NCBI GenBank assembly: GCA_041687755.1
Contig: JBDNJM010000034.1
Location: 103,425-167,424, forward strand
Source of the DNA: JBDNJM01 sp041687755
GTDB lineage: Bacteria; Planctomycetota; UBA1135; GCA-002686595
DNA: 64,000 nucleotides
Reading direction: 5' to 3'
Shown: one piece after another, positions 25,735 to 35,390 of the stretch
Layout of the letters: each line of letters begins with the position of its first letter
How positions within the stretch are numbered: the first letter of the stretch is position 1
Translations under genes and position numbers: made by a program
Notes under the pieces: model-generated
Seen by the model: the letters and a program-made list of their open reading frames with translations, nothing else
The model's database searches: none
What the model was told of the DNA's origin: nothing

Positions 25735-28275
25735 TCAAGGCTGGGGATCCACCTTCCCCTCCAGCTCCAGCACGGGCTCGCCCCCGATTTTGGTCGGGTC
25801 CATCAGCCGCATGCGGTACGAACCCGTGACCAGCGGCAGGCCGATGACCCGGAAGCGCAGCGGTCCTTCGAGCACGGTCATGCCGCTGGAGACGTATCTT
25901 GGGCCCTGTTCGGTCAGCTGCGCAGAGACCTGCGTCACGTGTTCGTTGCCCGGTTCACTGCCCTCGAAGAACTCGACCACCGCCTGCCAGGGCCGCTCCG
26001 GAAGGCCATCGGCGGGCAACACGACCTCGGCCGTGCCGAGGCTCACGTCGACTTCGACGAACGCGTCGGAGCCCGGCTCCAGTTGGACGGATCCACCGGG
26101 CGGGTACAGCATGCGACCGCCAACGCCCACGCGGACGCGGGCGCGGGTGCCGGGCACAACGAGGCCGCTCGCCTTGCCCATCGCGTCCGTCTTAGCCCAG
26201 CTTCCGTACGTGACGCCCCGCGGCTCACGCCCGTCAAAGTCCAAATCGACCCCGAGACCCTCCACTGGACGGCCATCGCGATTCACGGTGACGTGGAGCG
26301 TCACGGTGCTGAGCTCGCGCATGTCGATCGTGACCTGCGCGAGCTCTCCGGGGCCCAGCTCTTCGAACTGAGGCGGGGCCGCCGCTAGTTCTCCCGCCGG
26401 GCTCTCGCAACGAAGTCGATGCCAGCCCGGCTCGAGTCCCTCGAAACGGAAGGTCCCCGCTTCGGCTAGCGCGGCAGTACGGGACTCCTGGTCAGTACCG
26501 AGGAACACCGTCAGTCCGGCGGATTCGATGCCGGGCGGTGTCAGCACACGACCTTCGATCACGCCCGCCGCAGCCGGGCGCAGACGGGCGAGGTCGCGGC
26601 TCTCGTTTGGAGCGAGGTGGATATCGTTCACAACCACGAAGCCCTCGTCGCCGAACGTGCCGAAGAGTCGATAGCCGCCCGCCTCCAAGCCCTCCACTTC
26701 GAAGCCCCCCTCCGCATCGAGTTCCACGATCAGGGTCCGTGAGAAGTTCTCCTGCTTGAACGCCCCAGCCTCGTCGGGGCCCCGCGGGCCCGGCCTGTGC
26801 TCGCCTTGGTAGCCAGAGACGCGCCCCTTCCAGATAAAGCTGCCCTCCCAGGCAGCGAGCTTCACGAGCGCCCCGCGCTGCAGCTCGAGTCGCCCAGCAC
26901 TGCCCGCCACGACCTGTCCGGTGAGGACCGCGCCCCGCTCCAGAAGGACTGTCTGCACGCCTGGGCTGCCAGCGTCCCACTGAACCGGTGCGGAGATCAA
27001 CTTGTAGCCATCCGCGTACGCGAGGAACGAATCCGCTCCCGGCTGCGCTACCAACTCAACTTCGCCATCTGGATAGCTCCCCAAGGCTGGCCGTTGGGGG
27101 GGAGTCATGCTCGTCATCCCGACGCTAGCCACCTCGATGCTTAGCCCGAAGCGCTCGATGGGTGCGCGACTGTCCGCATCCAACACGACGAAGCGCGTGG
27201 TTCGCGCGCGTCGCAGCACGAGCACGAGGCCCTCAGCGGCGGGCTCGACCCAATCGAGCGGATGGCCGCCGGCGGGAGCGCGGTAGCCCTCCGCCTCCGC
27301 CTCGAGCCGATGCCGGCCCGAGTCGCGCAGCGGCATGACGAACGCTCCGCCCTCATCCGTGGTCGTGCGGCTTCTCGCGCCCAGCAGCTCGCGACGGCCG
27401 TTGACACGCGCCCCTGCGATTCCCGCTCCTGTGCCGTCGACCACCCGCCCCGAGATCGTCGGGGCCCGCTCCAGCACAAGTTCGACGCCCTCGGTGAACT
27501 CGCCCGTGCGCACTTCGAACGTCCCCACCCGTCCGTTGACGAAGCCCTGCGCCGTTCCGGTCACGCTGAACGATCCGCCGGGGACCGCGCCCATCTCGAA
27601 GGTCCCATCCGCGCCTGAACTCGTGACCGCCCACACCGAAGCGACCGTCAACGGCTCGACCCGCAGGCTCGCCTCTGGAATGGGCGAGCCCTCGGAGTCG
27701 ATGACCCGACCGCGCAAACCGCCACGAGGCTCCAGCACCAGATCGCCGAGATCGTGAGTTCCGGGCGCCAGGGCCGGCGCTGTCGTTCGCCGATCGCCGA
27801 ACTCGGCGTAGGCGCGTGAATAGAAGGGTCCGGCCGAGCCGTTCAGGAAGACGAAGTTCGCGTCAGGTGCGGGCGCGCGCAGCTCGAAGCGCCCGTCCGC
27901 CGCCGACTCCACGGCCTCGGGCGCGGCCTCCGGTTCGTCCACGAGCCACGCGTCCAACGCCGACAGGCGAACGGTCAAGCCGTCGAACGGTTCGCCCGTC
28001 GGACCCGTGATCCGGCCGATCACGCGCACCTCGGCCGCCCTTTCGGAGGCAGCTGCTGGTGCCGTGCTCAACGCCTCCACCGCACTTCTTCCGGCCGCGC
28101 CCGGAGGCGACTCCGGGTCGCCCTGCTCGCCGGGGGGATCCAATTCCAACGCAGCGACCGCTGGCGCACTCGCATCCGACGGTTCTGGCGCCGCCGCATC
28201 CGGCGACGACAGCCAGAACAGGGCCGCCGAGAGAACGAGAACGAGCGCGAGTCCAGCCAGGGCAAGTGACCTCAT
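25735..28275 (-). CDS. Membrane-anchored protein with carboxypeptidase-regulatory-like repeats
   Basis: The product has 846 residues from ATG 28275 (MRSLALAGLALVLVLSAALFWL, an uncleaved-type anchor). A Pro/Ala/Glu-rich linker follows to about residue 80. The rest is a series of about 85-residue beta-sandwich modules of the CarboxypepD_reg type, each with a pattern like VRVIGRITGPTGEPFDGLTV, GRVIDSEGSPIPEASL or GRVVDGTGAGIAGARV, then a DG-F-MGAVPGGSFSV segment. Such modules act as structural or binding domains on the outside of the cell. A longer start at 28314 adds only an Arg-rich leader. A decayed paralogue lies directly downstream. Confidence 0.82.
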   Translation of the reverse strand: MRSLALAGLALVLVLSAALFWLSSPDAAAPEPSDASAPAVAALELDPPGEQGDPESPPGAAGRSAVEALSTAPAAASERAAEVRVIGRITGPTGEPFDGLTVRLSALDAWLVDEPEAAPEAVESAADGRFELRAPAPDANFVFLNGSAGPFYSRAYAEFGDRRTTAPALAPGTHDLGDLVLEPRGGLRGRVIDSEGSPIPEASLRVEPLTVASVWAVTSSGADGTFEMGAVPGGSFSVTGTAQGFVNGRVGTFEVRTGEFTEGVELVLERAPTISGRVVDGTGAGIAGARVNGRRELLGARSRTTTDEGGAFVMPLRDSGRHRLEAEAEGYRAPAGGHPLDWVEPAAEGLVLVLRRARTTRFVVLDADSRAPIERFGLSIEVASVGMTSMTPPQRPALGSYPDGEVELVAQPGADSFLAYADGYKLISAPVQWDAGSPGVQTVLLERGAVLTGQVVAGSAGRLELQRGALVKLAAWEGSFIWKGRVSGYQGEHRPGPRGPDEAGAFKQENFSRTLIVELDAEGGFEVEGLEAGGYRLFGTFGDEGFVVVNDIHLAPNESRDLARLRPAAAGVIEGRVLTPPGIESAGLTVFLGTDQESRTAALAEAGTFRFEGLEPGWHRLRCESPAGELAAAPPQFEELGPGELAQVTIDMRELSTVTLHVTVNRDGRPVEGLGVDLDFDGREPRGVTYGSWAKTDAMGKASGLVVPGTRARVRVGVGGRMLYPPGGSVQLEPGSDAFVEVDVSLGTAEVVLPADGLPERPWQAVVEFFEGSEPGNEHVTQVSAQLTEQGPRYVSSGMTVLEGPLRFRVIGLPLVTGSYRMRLMDPTKIGGEPVLELEGKVDPQP

Positions 28276-28492
28276 GCTCCGAAGGTAAACGCTGCGGGGT
28301 CTGCGGAGGAGCACCGCCCCTGGCGCGCCCTTTCTGATATCCGCAGGGTTGCGCGCATGTAAAGAATCGCCCTAGACCGGCCTAGAACCGGGGCCGCGTT
28401 CCTGGACCCCGCTCGATATCCCTAGGATCGGGAGAAGGGGTCCTACGCAGGTCTGGGCGAGCCCCTAGGATGCTGGCTTGGAACCCCGACCG

Positions 28493-29203
28493 ATGGCAAA
28501 GAAGAAGCGCAAGAACGACCCCGACCTCCTGGTCCCCCTGCCCCCGCCCGAGCCCATGTCGCCAGAGCGGTTCGCGCGCGAGACGCTTCTGTTGGAGGCC
28601 CTCGAGCGCAGCTCTGAGGGCGCCTCCAGCAACGGTGAGCTGCAGTTCACGGGCAAGGAGTTGCGCAGCGCCCTGCGCCAGCTCAGCGATGCCCGCGTGG
28701 ACCCCACGCCTCCTGGAGAACTGGATGGCGCGTACCTGCGCTGGACGTCCGAGCGCCTGCAGCAGGTGTTCGAGCACGAGAACGCCGAGATCCGGCGGCT
28801 GCACCTGCGCGCCGACGCCTGCCTGGGCGCCAGCCTGGCGGCGCTGCTCGTCGCGTTCCTGATCCAGACTCCCGGGCCCCAGGCCATGGGTGCCTTCGCC
28901 CTGCAGCTGGCTTTGTTCCTATCCGCCGCGGGCACCATGGCCATGTGGTGGCAGAGCCGGGCGCTCGAGGCGCCGCGTCTGCCCGCTGCAGTCTTCCTGA
29001 CGGACGCCGACCATCCCGACCGGGCCTCGGAGTCGAGCTGGCTGGCCCGTACGCGCCGCTCGCTACAGAGCCTCGCCGCCGACGCCGGCTCGGTCCGCGA
29101 GGAACTCGGCCGAGTCACGCGTCGCTGCCAGCTGTGCGCGGGTCTCGGCGTGCTCGCGCTCCTGGCGTTGCCGGTCTGGAGCCTCGCGCGCCTGATCGGC
29201 TGA
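28493..29203 (+). CDS. Membrane protein of unknown function
   Basis: The product has 236 residues from ATG 28493 (MAKKKRKNDPDLL). A polar N-terminal half of about 105 residues has a probable coiled helix around SERLQQVFEHENAEIRRLHL. Two adjacent spans follow (about 112-130 and 135-153), then a long polar helix and a C-terminal span (about 212-233). I do not recognise the family. It is divergent from the repeat protein at 25735-28275; the 217-base gap between them contains a short direct repeat (cctagaccgg / cctagaaccgg at 28371-28391). Confidence 0.65.
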   Translation: MAKKKRKNDPDLLVPLPPPEPMSPERFARETLLLEALERSSEGASSNGELQFTGKELRSALRQLSDARVDPTPPGELDGAYLRWTSERLQQVFEHENAEIRRLHLRADACLGASLAALLVAFLIQTPGPQAMGAFALQLALFLSAAGTMAMWWQSRALEAPRLPAAVFLTDADHPDRASESSWLARTRRSLQSLAADAGSVREELGRVTRRCQLCAGLGVLALLALPVWSLARLIG

Positions 29204-29353
29204 GCCCGGAGGGCCGCCAGCTCGGACGTTGGCGCCCGGGTCCATGGGCGCGAACCCGCTCATGAGCGCGATCTAAGGGCGGCACCCGGCGAGGTTTCGG
29301 GGTTTGCCTCAGGTCGGGCAGGAACGCTTTCCGAGGGACCTTATTCATTCCCC

Positions 29354-29956
29354 ATGAAAGTCCTCGCGCCGACTCCTATCCGCTCAAACGGGTCCAGCCC
29401 AAGGGCTCCGTCTCGTCGTTTCCCGTCGTTCCGGAGGCGAGGCTTCTCGCTGCTCGAGGTTGTCATCACGATTTCGGTCGTGGCGATCGCCGTCGGCGGC
29501 GCCGCCTCGACCCTTTTGGTGACCTCCAACCTGACGCGGAGCTCGGGCCAGTCCGGGAACGCCTTCGCGGCAGCCCAAGAGCTGGTCGAACGCATCCGCG
29601 GCGAAGAGTTCGCACAGGTCTTCGCGCGCTACAACGGCGACCCCGCCGACGACCCCGACGGCCCCGGTACGGCGCCCGGCAGTGGCTTCGACGTCGCACT
29701 TCTAAGCCCTCGCGCGCTGGACCCCGACGGGCTCCCTGGCGAGGTCCGCTTTCCGGTCGCGCCCGGCACGCCCGGAGTGCTGCGCGAGGATCAACCGCTG
29801 CTCGGCCGTACGATCGACCTCGACCTCGATGGCGCGATCGACGCGAACGACAAGGCGCTCGACTATGCCCTCCTGCCCGTCGAGGTCCGCGTGGACTGGC
29901 AGGGACCGGGCGGGGGTCGCTCCGTCGAAATCCAAACCGTCTTGCTGCGTCCATGA
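29354..29956 (+). CDS. Pseudopilin-like protein with Ca-binding-type loop
   Basis: The product has 200 residues. A basic leader ends in RRRG30, followed by FSLLEVVITISVVAIAVGGAAS, the prepilin peptidase cleavage and methylation signature (cleavage after Gly30, Glu35 at +5). The globular part holds a loop DLDLDGAIDANDKALDY resembling an EF-hand or dockerin calcium loop. The sequence is closest in style to minor pseudopilins of the GspI/GspJ group. It begins an operon of four overlapping genes (29354-33404), probably part of a type II secretion or type IV pilus-like assembly. Confidence 0.82.
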   Translation: MKVLAPTPIRSNGSSPRAPSRRFPSFRRRGFSLLEVVITISVVAIAVGGAASTLLVTSNLTRSSGQSGNAFAAAQELVERIRGEEFAQVFARYNGDPADDPDGPGTAPGSGFDVALLSPRALDPDGLPGEVRFPVAPGTPGVLREDQPLLGRTIDLDLDGAIDANDKALDYALLPVEVRVDWQGPGGGRSVEIQTVLLRP

Positions 29957-30633
29957 AACGATCGTTCGCCCGCCAGCACGCTCAAGCGAGCAACGCCGGA
30001 CTGACGCTGCTCGAACTGCTGATCGCCCTCTCCATGGGCGGCACCGTGATCGCAGCGCTCGCCTCCACGGCGAAGCAGAGCGGCGACCTGTTCACCGAGC
30101 AAGAACTAAAGCTCGAGCTCGACAGTCGCCTGGCTCGGGCCACCGCGAGCAGCGTGCGGCACCTGATGCCCGCGAACTCGCCCAGCCTCCTGCCGGACCT
30201 GACGCCCGTCGGCGGCGCCCCTGCGCCCTGGTCGAACAACCTGCGCTACCGAGCATTCGACGCCTGGACCGCGGCCGGTATCCAGTGGAGCGCCCAGCGC
30301 GAGCTGCGCTGGGAACTCGACCCCGCCGAAGCACAAAATGATCTCGACGATGATGGCGACGGACTCGTGGACGAGGGCGTGCTGGTCTGGCTGGAAGACG
30401 AGGGCGGCGCCAACCCGCTGCGCGCCCAAGTGGTCTCCGACGTCGCCAAGATGCTCCAGGGCGAGATCTTCAACGGCGTCGACGACAACGGCAACGGCCT
30501 GATCGACGAGAGCGGCGCAAGCTTCGAGTTCGACGGCAGGGTCCTCACACTTCACATGACGCTGGAGAGCGCGCAGGCGGAAGGCCCCGTGGTCCAGCGC
30601 ACCCGCCAGGTTCGTGTTCAGCTCAGGAACTGA
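29953..30633 (+). CDS. Pseudopilin-like protein with two Ca-binding-type loops
   Basis: The product has 226 residues. The prepilin motif is NAG16 followed by LTLLELLIALSMGG (cleavage after Gly16, Glu21 at +5). Two acidic loops, DLDDDGDGLVDEG and NGVDDNGNGLIDESG, look like EF-hand-type calcium sites, as known for some minor pseudopilins. The ATG overlaps the previous stop by four bases. It is probably a GspJ/PulJ-like minor pseudopilin at the tip of a pseudopilus. Confidence 0.85.
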   Translation: MKRSFARQHAQASNAGLTLLELLIALSMGGTVIAALASTAKQSGDLFTEQELKLELDSRLARATASSVRHLMPANSPSLLPDLTPVGGAPAPWSNNLRYRAFDAWTAAGIQWSAQRELRWELDPAEAQNDLDDDGDGLVDEGVLVWLEDEGGANPLRAQVVSDVAKMLQGEIFNGVDDNGNGLIDESGASFEFDGRVLTLHMTLESAQAEGPVVQRTRQVRVQLRN

Positions 30634-30648
30634 TAAGGCAACAAGACA

Positions 30649-32109
30649 ATGAGAACTCGATACCACTCCGACCCGAGCCGCCGACGCGGCAGCATCCTGA
30701 TGAGCGCGATGATCGTCGTCGTCGGGCTGGCAGCGATGACCGCCGCCCTGCTCTCGTTCAGCCTCGACTTCACCGAGGACGTGACCTTCGCTGGACAGGA
30801 GATGAAGGCCCTCTACGTCGCGGAGGCCGGCATCGCGGAGTCTGTCGTGACGCTCGTGGCCGCCGTGGAGGCGGGCGAAGCCATCCCCCTGGGGATGGGC
30901 AACGAAAACGCGCCGATGGAGCTTGCTGGCGGCAGCTACTGGAGCCAGATCGTCGACAACGGGGACGACTCCTACACGATCCGTGTTCGAGCCAGCGCCG
31001 AGGGCAACGCGCGCGCCCTCGAGATCCGCATGACGCCCGGGGCCGAGAGCGCCTTCGATCACGCGATCTTCGCGGGCAACTCCTCCGGCGATCCCAACTA
31101 CAGCCTCAGCCTTGGGGGCGTCGGAAGCCAAGCCGACGGGATCGACGGCAACATCTACTCCGGCGGCGCGATCGACGTCAACGCCGACGCCGACGTCAAC
31201 GGGGATCTGGTGGCGACGAACGGAATCACGACGCCCTCCGGCTCGACCGGCAGTACTGGCATTTCGAAGCCAATCCTCGACATTGCCTCGATGGACTACG
31301 CCATCAACAACGACGTGGATGTCGCGGCAATCTTCTCCGCCGACGGATACTCGGCCAACAGTGGACTGGGCGGCAACGCGCTCCAGGTTCCTGAGGAATC
31401 TCCAGCCCACATCTTCCGGCTGAACCCCAGCGATCGCCCCTCGGAGATCAACGGCACGGCGAAGGACGACTACTTCCTCGAAGACCCCTATGAGGCGGTC
31501 AAGGCCTTCAACTCGGTGTTCGGTAACGGGCACGAGATCAGCCTGTCGGGGACGGGCGGCAACCCCGGCGTCAACGGCAACGAACTCGTCTACTACATCG
31601 ACGGGAACCTGTGGATTCACAACGCCCCGATGGGCGGCATGCGTTTCGGTTCCGATGGCGCCGGCACCAAGGTCACGTTCGTGATCAACGGCAACCTGTA
31701 CGTCTCCGACGACGTCGTCCTGGACGACGACGCCAACGACGCACTCGCGTTCATCGCCGTCAGCGACCCGAACGAGCCCGACAGCGGCAACATCTACCTC
31801 GGCGATCCGCGCTGGGGCACGCTGGAGCTGATGAACGCTTACCTGTACGCCGAGAACAACTTCTACGACAACAATCTGAGCAGCAACGGCTCGAGCGAAG
31901 TGGTCCTGAACGGCAACATGACCGCGGGCAACCACGTCGACATTCAGCGTGACTACGTGGATTCTCACGGCAACGTCGAGCACTCACGGCTAGAGGTCAA
32001 CTTCGACGACAGGCTCTCCCAAGGCACGATTCAGCTACCCGGTCTACCGGACGCGGTGCTCGGTCTGGGCGGCCTCAAGGTCGCCTACTGGAGCGAGGTC
32101 GGAGAATGA
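30649..32109 (+). CDS. PilX/GspK-like pilus-assembly protein with Asn/Gly-rich passenger
   Basis: The product has 486 residues. The N-terminus (RRRGSILMSAMIVVVGLAAMTAALL) resembles PilX/GspK-type membrane anchors, which lack the strict Glu of major pilins. ALYVAEAGIAE shortly after is typical of that group. The remainder is rich in Asn, Gly, Asp and Ser with strand-like repeats (DGIDGNIYSGGAIDVNADADVNGD), suggesting a beta-helical extracellular part. It lies between the two pseudopilins and the HEAT-repeat gene, which it overlaps by four bases. Confidence 0.78.
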   Translation: MRTRYHSDPSRRRGSILMSAMIVVVGLAAMTAALLSFSLDFTEDVTFAGQEMKALYVAEAGIAESVVTLVAAVEAGEAIPLGMGNENAPMELAGGSYWSQIVDNGDDSYTIRVRASAEGNARALEIRMTPGAESAFDHAIFAGNSSGDPNYSLSLGGVGSQADGIDGNIYSGGAIDVNADADVNGDLVATNGITTPSGSTGSTGISKPILDIASMDYAINNDVDVAAIFSADGYSANSGLGGNALQVPEESPAHIFRLNPSDRPSEINGTAKDDYFLEDPYEAVKAFNSVFGNGHEISLSGTGGNPGVNGNELVYYIDGNLWIHNAPMGGMRFGSDGAGTKVTFVINGNLYVSDDVVLDDDANDALAFIAVSDPNEPDSGNIYLGDPRWGTLELMNAYLYAENNFYDNNLSSNGSSEVVLNGNMTAGNHVDIQRDYVDSHGNVEHSRLEVNFDDRLSQGTIQLPGLPDAVLGLGGLKVAYWSEVGE

Positions 32110-33404
32110 CCGTTCGGCTGGCTCTGCTACTCGCGGGGCTAGGGTCCCTCGTGCTGTGCGCCCCTGCGGAAGCGCAGGAGGTTGCCGAACGGCCAGCCCT
32201 CGAGCTCGTACGTGAGCTGTTGAAGCACCATGAAGAGCTGGGCGAGGAGACCGCGTTGGAGCGCCTGAGCGGCCTGCGCAGCGCCGGGATCGAGCCCATC
32301 GTCGCCCTGCTGCTCGGCGAAGCCGACGCGCCAGTCCCAAACTACGCCCAGCGCCAATTCCTGCTCGGCAGCCTCGACCAGCTTCCGCGTGCGGAACTGC
32401 TGCGAGCCCTCGTGGAACGCGCCCACAGCGAAGTATCCCTGGACGGCGCCCTCGGCCTGATGGAGGTGCTGAGCGCCGTCGAGCACGCCAGCGCTCTCGA
32501 GCCCCTGATCGAGCTGCACGAGGCCCTATCGAGCGAGACTCGCCAGCAGAGCCTCGTCGGTCGCGGGTTTCGATCCGCGCTGGGCGGCCTGCTGGACTCC
32601 GCTCCGGCCTCGTTCGAGGACCTCGGCGCCCTCGCCTTCGCCCCGGAGCGCTCCTGGAGCCTAGGGCGCGACACCCTCCAGGCCCTGCGCGGATCGGACA
32701 ACGCTGCCGCCGTCTCCGTCGTAGAACGCGCGCTCGTCGTGCGGCCCGAGCTCGCCTGGGACTGCCTGGCGACTCTCGCGAGCCTGCACCTGCTGGGCCC
32801 GTCCCCCGACGCGGACAGCGCGCGCGAACTCGTTCGCAGGCGGCTCGACGATTCCGACGACAGCATCAGCGCCGCCGCGCTCAGCGCCCTCGGCGCGCTG
32901 GGAGAATTCGGCGACATCCCCGCTTTGATCGAGCGCTTGGACGTGGAGGCTTCCGTCGTGAGCCGCGCCGCCTCGGGCGCCCTGCAGCGGTTGACCGGTA
33001 TCGCGATTGAGCAAGACTCGCGGGCGTGGTTCGACTGGTTCGAACGTGAACAGGTCTGGCTCAATGACCGGCTGGACGCGTTGCGGAACGACCTGCTCAA
33101 TGGCGACGTGGCGCACGCCAACGCCGCGCGCCAGGAGCTCCTGCGACATCCCTGGCACCGCGACCGGACGGCTATGGTGCTCGCGGGCGCCGCGGGCATT
33201 CACGGCCGAACCTTCGCCACGAGCACCTGCGCCCTGCTTGGCGACCTGGGCGGCCCCGCCGCCATTGCCGGACTGGTCGAGGTCTTGAGAGACGGTCGCC
33301 AGCCCGTGCGCTCCGCCGCCCACCGGGCTCTCGTCGCCGCGACTGGGAAGGACCTCGAACCCGACTACTACACCTGGCGCGAACGGATCAGCGGAACGCG
33401 CTAG
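32106..33404 (+). CDS. Secreted HEAT-repeat protein
   Basis: The product has 432 residues. A signal peptide (about 1-23, ending CAPAEAQ) precedes helical HEAT-type repeats, for example SISAAALSALGALGEFGDIPALIERL and GPAAIAGLVEVLRDGRQPVRSAAHRAL. No catalytic motif is seen. The start overlaps the previous stop (ATGA), so it belongs to the pseudopilin operon. A scaffold or accessory role in the envelope is likely but is inferred only from context. Confidence 0.78.
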   Translation: MTVRLALLLAGLGSLVLCAPAEAQEVAERPALELVRELLKHHEELGEETALERLSGLRSAGIEPIVALLLGEADAPVPNYAQRQFLLGSLDQLPRAELLRALVERAHSEVSLDGALGLMEVLSAVEHASALEPLIELHEALSSETRQQSLVGRGFRSALGGLLDSAPASFEDLGALAFAPERSWSLGRDTLQALRGSDNAAAVSVVERALVVRPELAWDCLATLASLHLLGPSPDADSARELVRRRLDDSDDSISAAALSALGALGEFGDIPALIERLDVEASVVSRAASGALQRLTGIAIEQDSRAWFDWFEREQVWLNDRLDALRNDLLNGDVAHANAARQELLRHPWHRDRTAMVLAGAAGIHGRTFATSTCALLGDLGGPAAIAGLVEVLRDGRQPVRSAAHRALVAATGKDLEPDYYTWRERISGTR

Positions 33405-33434
33405 GACCGTCTCGCCGCCGGGAGCCAGCCCCCG

Positions 33435-34250
33435 CTAGTCGACCGCGGCGACATCCAACGGCCCCGCGAAGTGCAGGAAGTCGAGCGTCCGCGCTCCGCC
33501 GGCCGCCTCCAGGACAGTTGCCAGCTCGGGCGCGTCCTCCAGCACCGGCTGCAGCTCCGGCTCGTCCGCTCGCGACCCCCCGCGCAGGCCTTCCAGCAGC
33601 GCGCGCATCGTTCCGGGCCCGCACGCTCGAAACGGCGAACACCCCGGAAAGTCGGAATCGAAGCTCGCCAGTTCGGCGACCTCTTCGCCTTCGAGGACCG
33701 CGCGCACGGCCCGCTGGCTCTGCGCCGCCTGTCGCGCGACCAGCCCGGCGGGAATGCCAAGGCGTTGCTCACCGACGCGCAGCTGCTCCGCCGTCGGCTC
33801 GGCCACCCGACCTCGCGCAGCCGCGAGCCCTGCGACCTGGTCCCAGCGGATCTTGATCGCCGTGCAGACGTGGCTGCGGCGCAGTCCCAGGCTCTCGTAG
33901 AGCCGAATCGCCATAGCCTTGCCCGGCTTCACGTTCAGGCAGAAGCGGGTGCAGCCTGCCTGCACGAAGTGCCGCATGCACTCGCGCATCAGCGCGCGCC
34001 CGAACCCGCGGCCGCGCGCCTCGGGCGCCACGATGATCTGGCGCACGTAGCCAATTCCGTCGAGCGTTTAGCTGTTGGCGAAACCGACGTCCGCACCGCT
34101 GCTGAGCAGCACGAACGAGTCGCCCATCGGACCCTGTTCGCAGCGCTCACGCGACGGCGGGTCGTTCGGCGTCTCCAAGTCGGGGAACAGCCGGGCGAAG
34201 AACTCGTAGTTGGCGGGGCTTGCCGGTCGGATCCCGTACGCCCCGGTCAT
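33435..34250 (-). pseudogene. GNAT family N-acetyltransferase interrupted by an in-frame stop
   Basis: The frame from ATG 34250 reads MTGAYGIRPASPANYEFF to VGFANS, stops at TAA (34068-34070), then continues in the same frame as TLDGIGYVRQIIVAPEARGRGFGRALM, the acetyl-CoA-binding motif A of GNAT enzymes. A C-terminal domain of about 110 residues follows (FDSDFPGCSPFRACGP). One base change (TAA from TAC, Tyr) would explain the stop. A fragment starting at the GTG of YVRQ could still be made but would lack the first GNAT strands. Mutation, sequencing error and readthrough are all possible. Confidence 0.72.
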
Positions 34251-34262
34251 CGATTTGGGCGG

Positions 34263-35357
34263 CTACTTGCCGATCAAGAAGTGCACCACGTCGCCCTCGC
34301 GCATGACGTACTCCCGGCCCTCGACGCGCATCTTGCCCGCCGCCTTGATTGCTACTTCGCTCTCGAACTCGACTAGATCCTCGATGCCGTAGCACTCGGC
34401 GCGAATGAACAGCTTCTCGAAATCTGTGTGGATCACGCCCGCGGCCTTCGGCGCCGACCAGCCCTTGTGGATCGTCCACGCGCGGATTTCTTTGACGCCC
34501 GCCGTGAAGTAGGTCTGCAGGCCGAGCAGCTCGTAGGTCGCCTGGGCCAGTCGATCGAGCCCGGGCTCGGTGATCCCTAGGTCGTCCATGAACTCCTTGC
34601 GGTCTTCCGGATCGAGCCCGGCGATCTCGCCTTCCATGTCGCCACACAGCACGATCAACCCGCTGCCGGTCGCCTCCGCGTGGGCGCGCACCTTGGCGAC
34701 GTGCTCGCTGTTTCCCGTCAGGTCATCGGCCGCGACGTTCGCGACGTAGAGCACGGGCTTCGAGGTGATCAGGAACAGCGGCCTCAGCGCCTCGGCTTCC
34801 CGCACGTCCCAGTCCATGGACCGCAGCGGGTTGCCGGCCTCGAGGACAGCGCGCGCCTTGACCATCGTGTCGCGCTCGAAGATCGCGTCCTTGTCGCCCG
34901 CGCGCGCCTTCTTCGCGACGCGGTCGTGGGCCTTGTTGAGCGTTTCAAGGTCGGCCAGGCCGAGCTCCAGCTCGATCACCTCGATGTCCTCGGTTGGATC
35001 CACCTTGCCGTGCACGTGCACGATGTCGCCGTCGTCGAAGCAGCGCACCACGTGCAGGATCGCGTCGGTCTCCTTGATATTGCCCAGGAACTTGTTGCCC
35101 AGGCCCTCGCCCTCGGACGCGCCCTTCACGAGGCCCGCGATGTCGACGACCTTGACCGCGGCCGGCAGCACCTTGTCGGTCTGGATGTAGCTGTGGATGA
35201 GCTCCAACCGCTCGTCGGGCACGTCCACGATGCCGATGTTCGGCTCGATCGTGCAGAAGGGGTAGTTGGCGCTCTCAGCGCCGGCGGCGGTGATGGCGTT
35301 GAAGATCGTGGACTTGCCCACGTTGGGGAGTCCGACGATTCCGGCGGCGACGCTCAT
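34263..35357 (-). CDS. ychF: Redox-regulated / ribosome-associated P-loop ATPase YchF
   Basis: The product has 364 residues, the normal length. G1 is GLPNVGKST (residues 9-17), the G3 region is DIAGLVKGASEGEGLGNKFL, and the G4 position reads NVAADD instead of NKxD, as expected for the ATP-preferring YchF group. The C-terminal TGS domain (AWTIHKGWSAPKAAGVIHTDFEK, REGDVVHFLIGK) is complete. The protein binds ribosomes and affects translation and stress responses in other bacteria. The gene starts at ATG 35357 and ends 12 bases before the start of the interrupted GNAT gene. Confidence 0.97.
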   Translation of the reverse strand: MSVAAGIVGLPNVGKSTIFNAITAAGAESANYPFCTIEPNIGIVDVPDERLELIHSYIQTDKVLPAAVKVVDIAGLVKGASEGEGLGNKFLGNIKETDAILHVVRCFDDGDIVHVHGKVDPTEDIEVIELELGLADLETLNKAHDRVAKKARAGDKDAIFERDTMVKARAVLEAGNPLRSMDWDVREAEALRPLFLITSKPVLYVANVAADDLTGNSEHVAKVRAHAEATGSGLIVLCGDMEGEIAGLDPEDRKEFMDDLGITEPGLDRLAQATYELLGLQTYFTAGVKEIRAWTIHKGWSAPKAAGVIHTDFEKLFIRAECYGIEDLVEFESEVAIKAAGKMRVEGREYVMREGDVVHFLIGK

Positions 35358-35390
35358 GGGATCAGGGAGGGGACGGGCCTTGGGGGGCCG

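Noticed and set aside
28371..28391. Another stop-codon-linked repeat
   Set aside because: The short direct repeat lies between divergent gene starts, not at a gene end, so it does not belong to that pattern.
34068..34070. Selenocysteine or pyrrolysine decoding in the GNAT gene
   Set aside because: The codon is TAA, which is used for neither residue.
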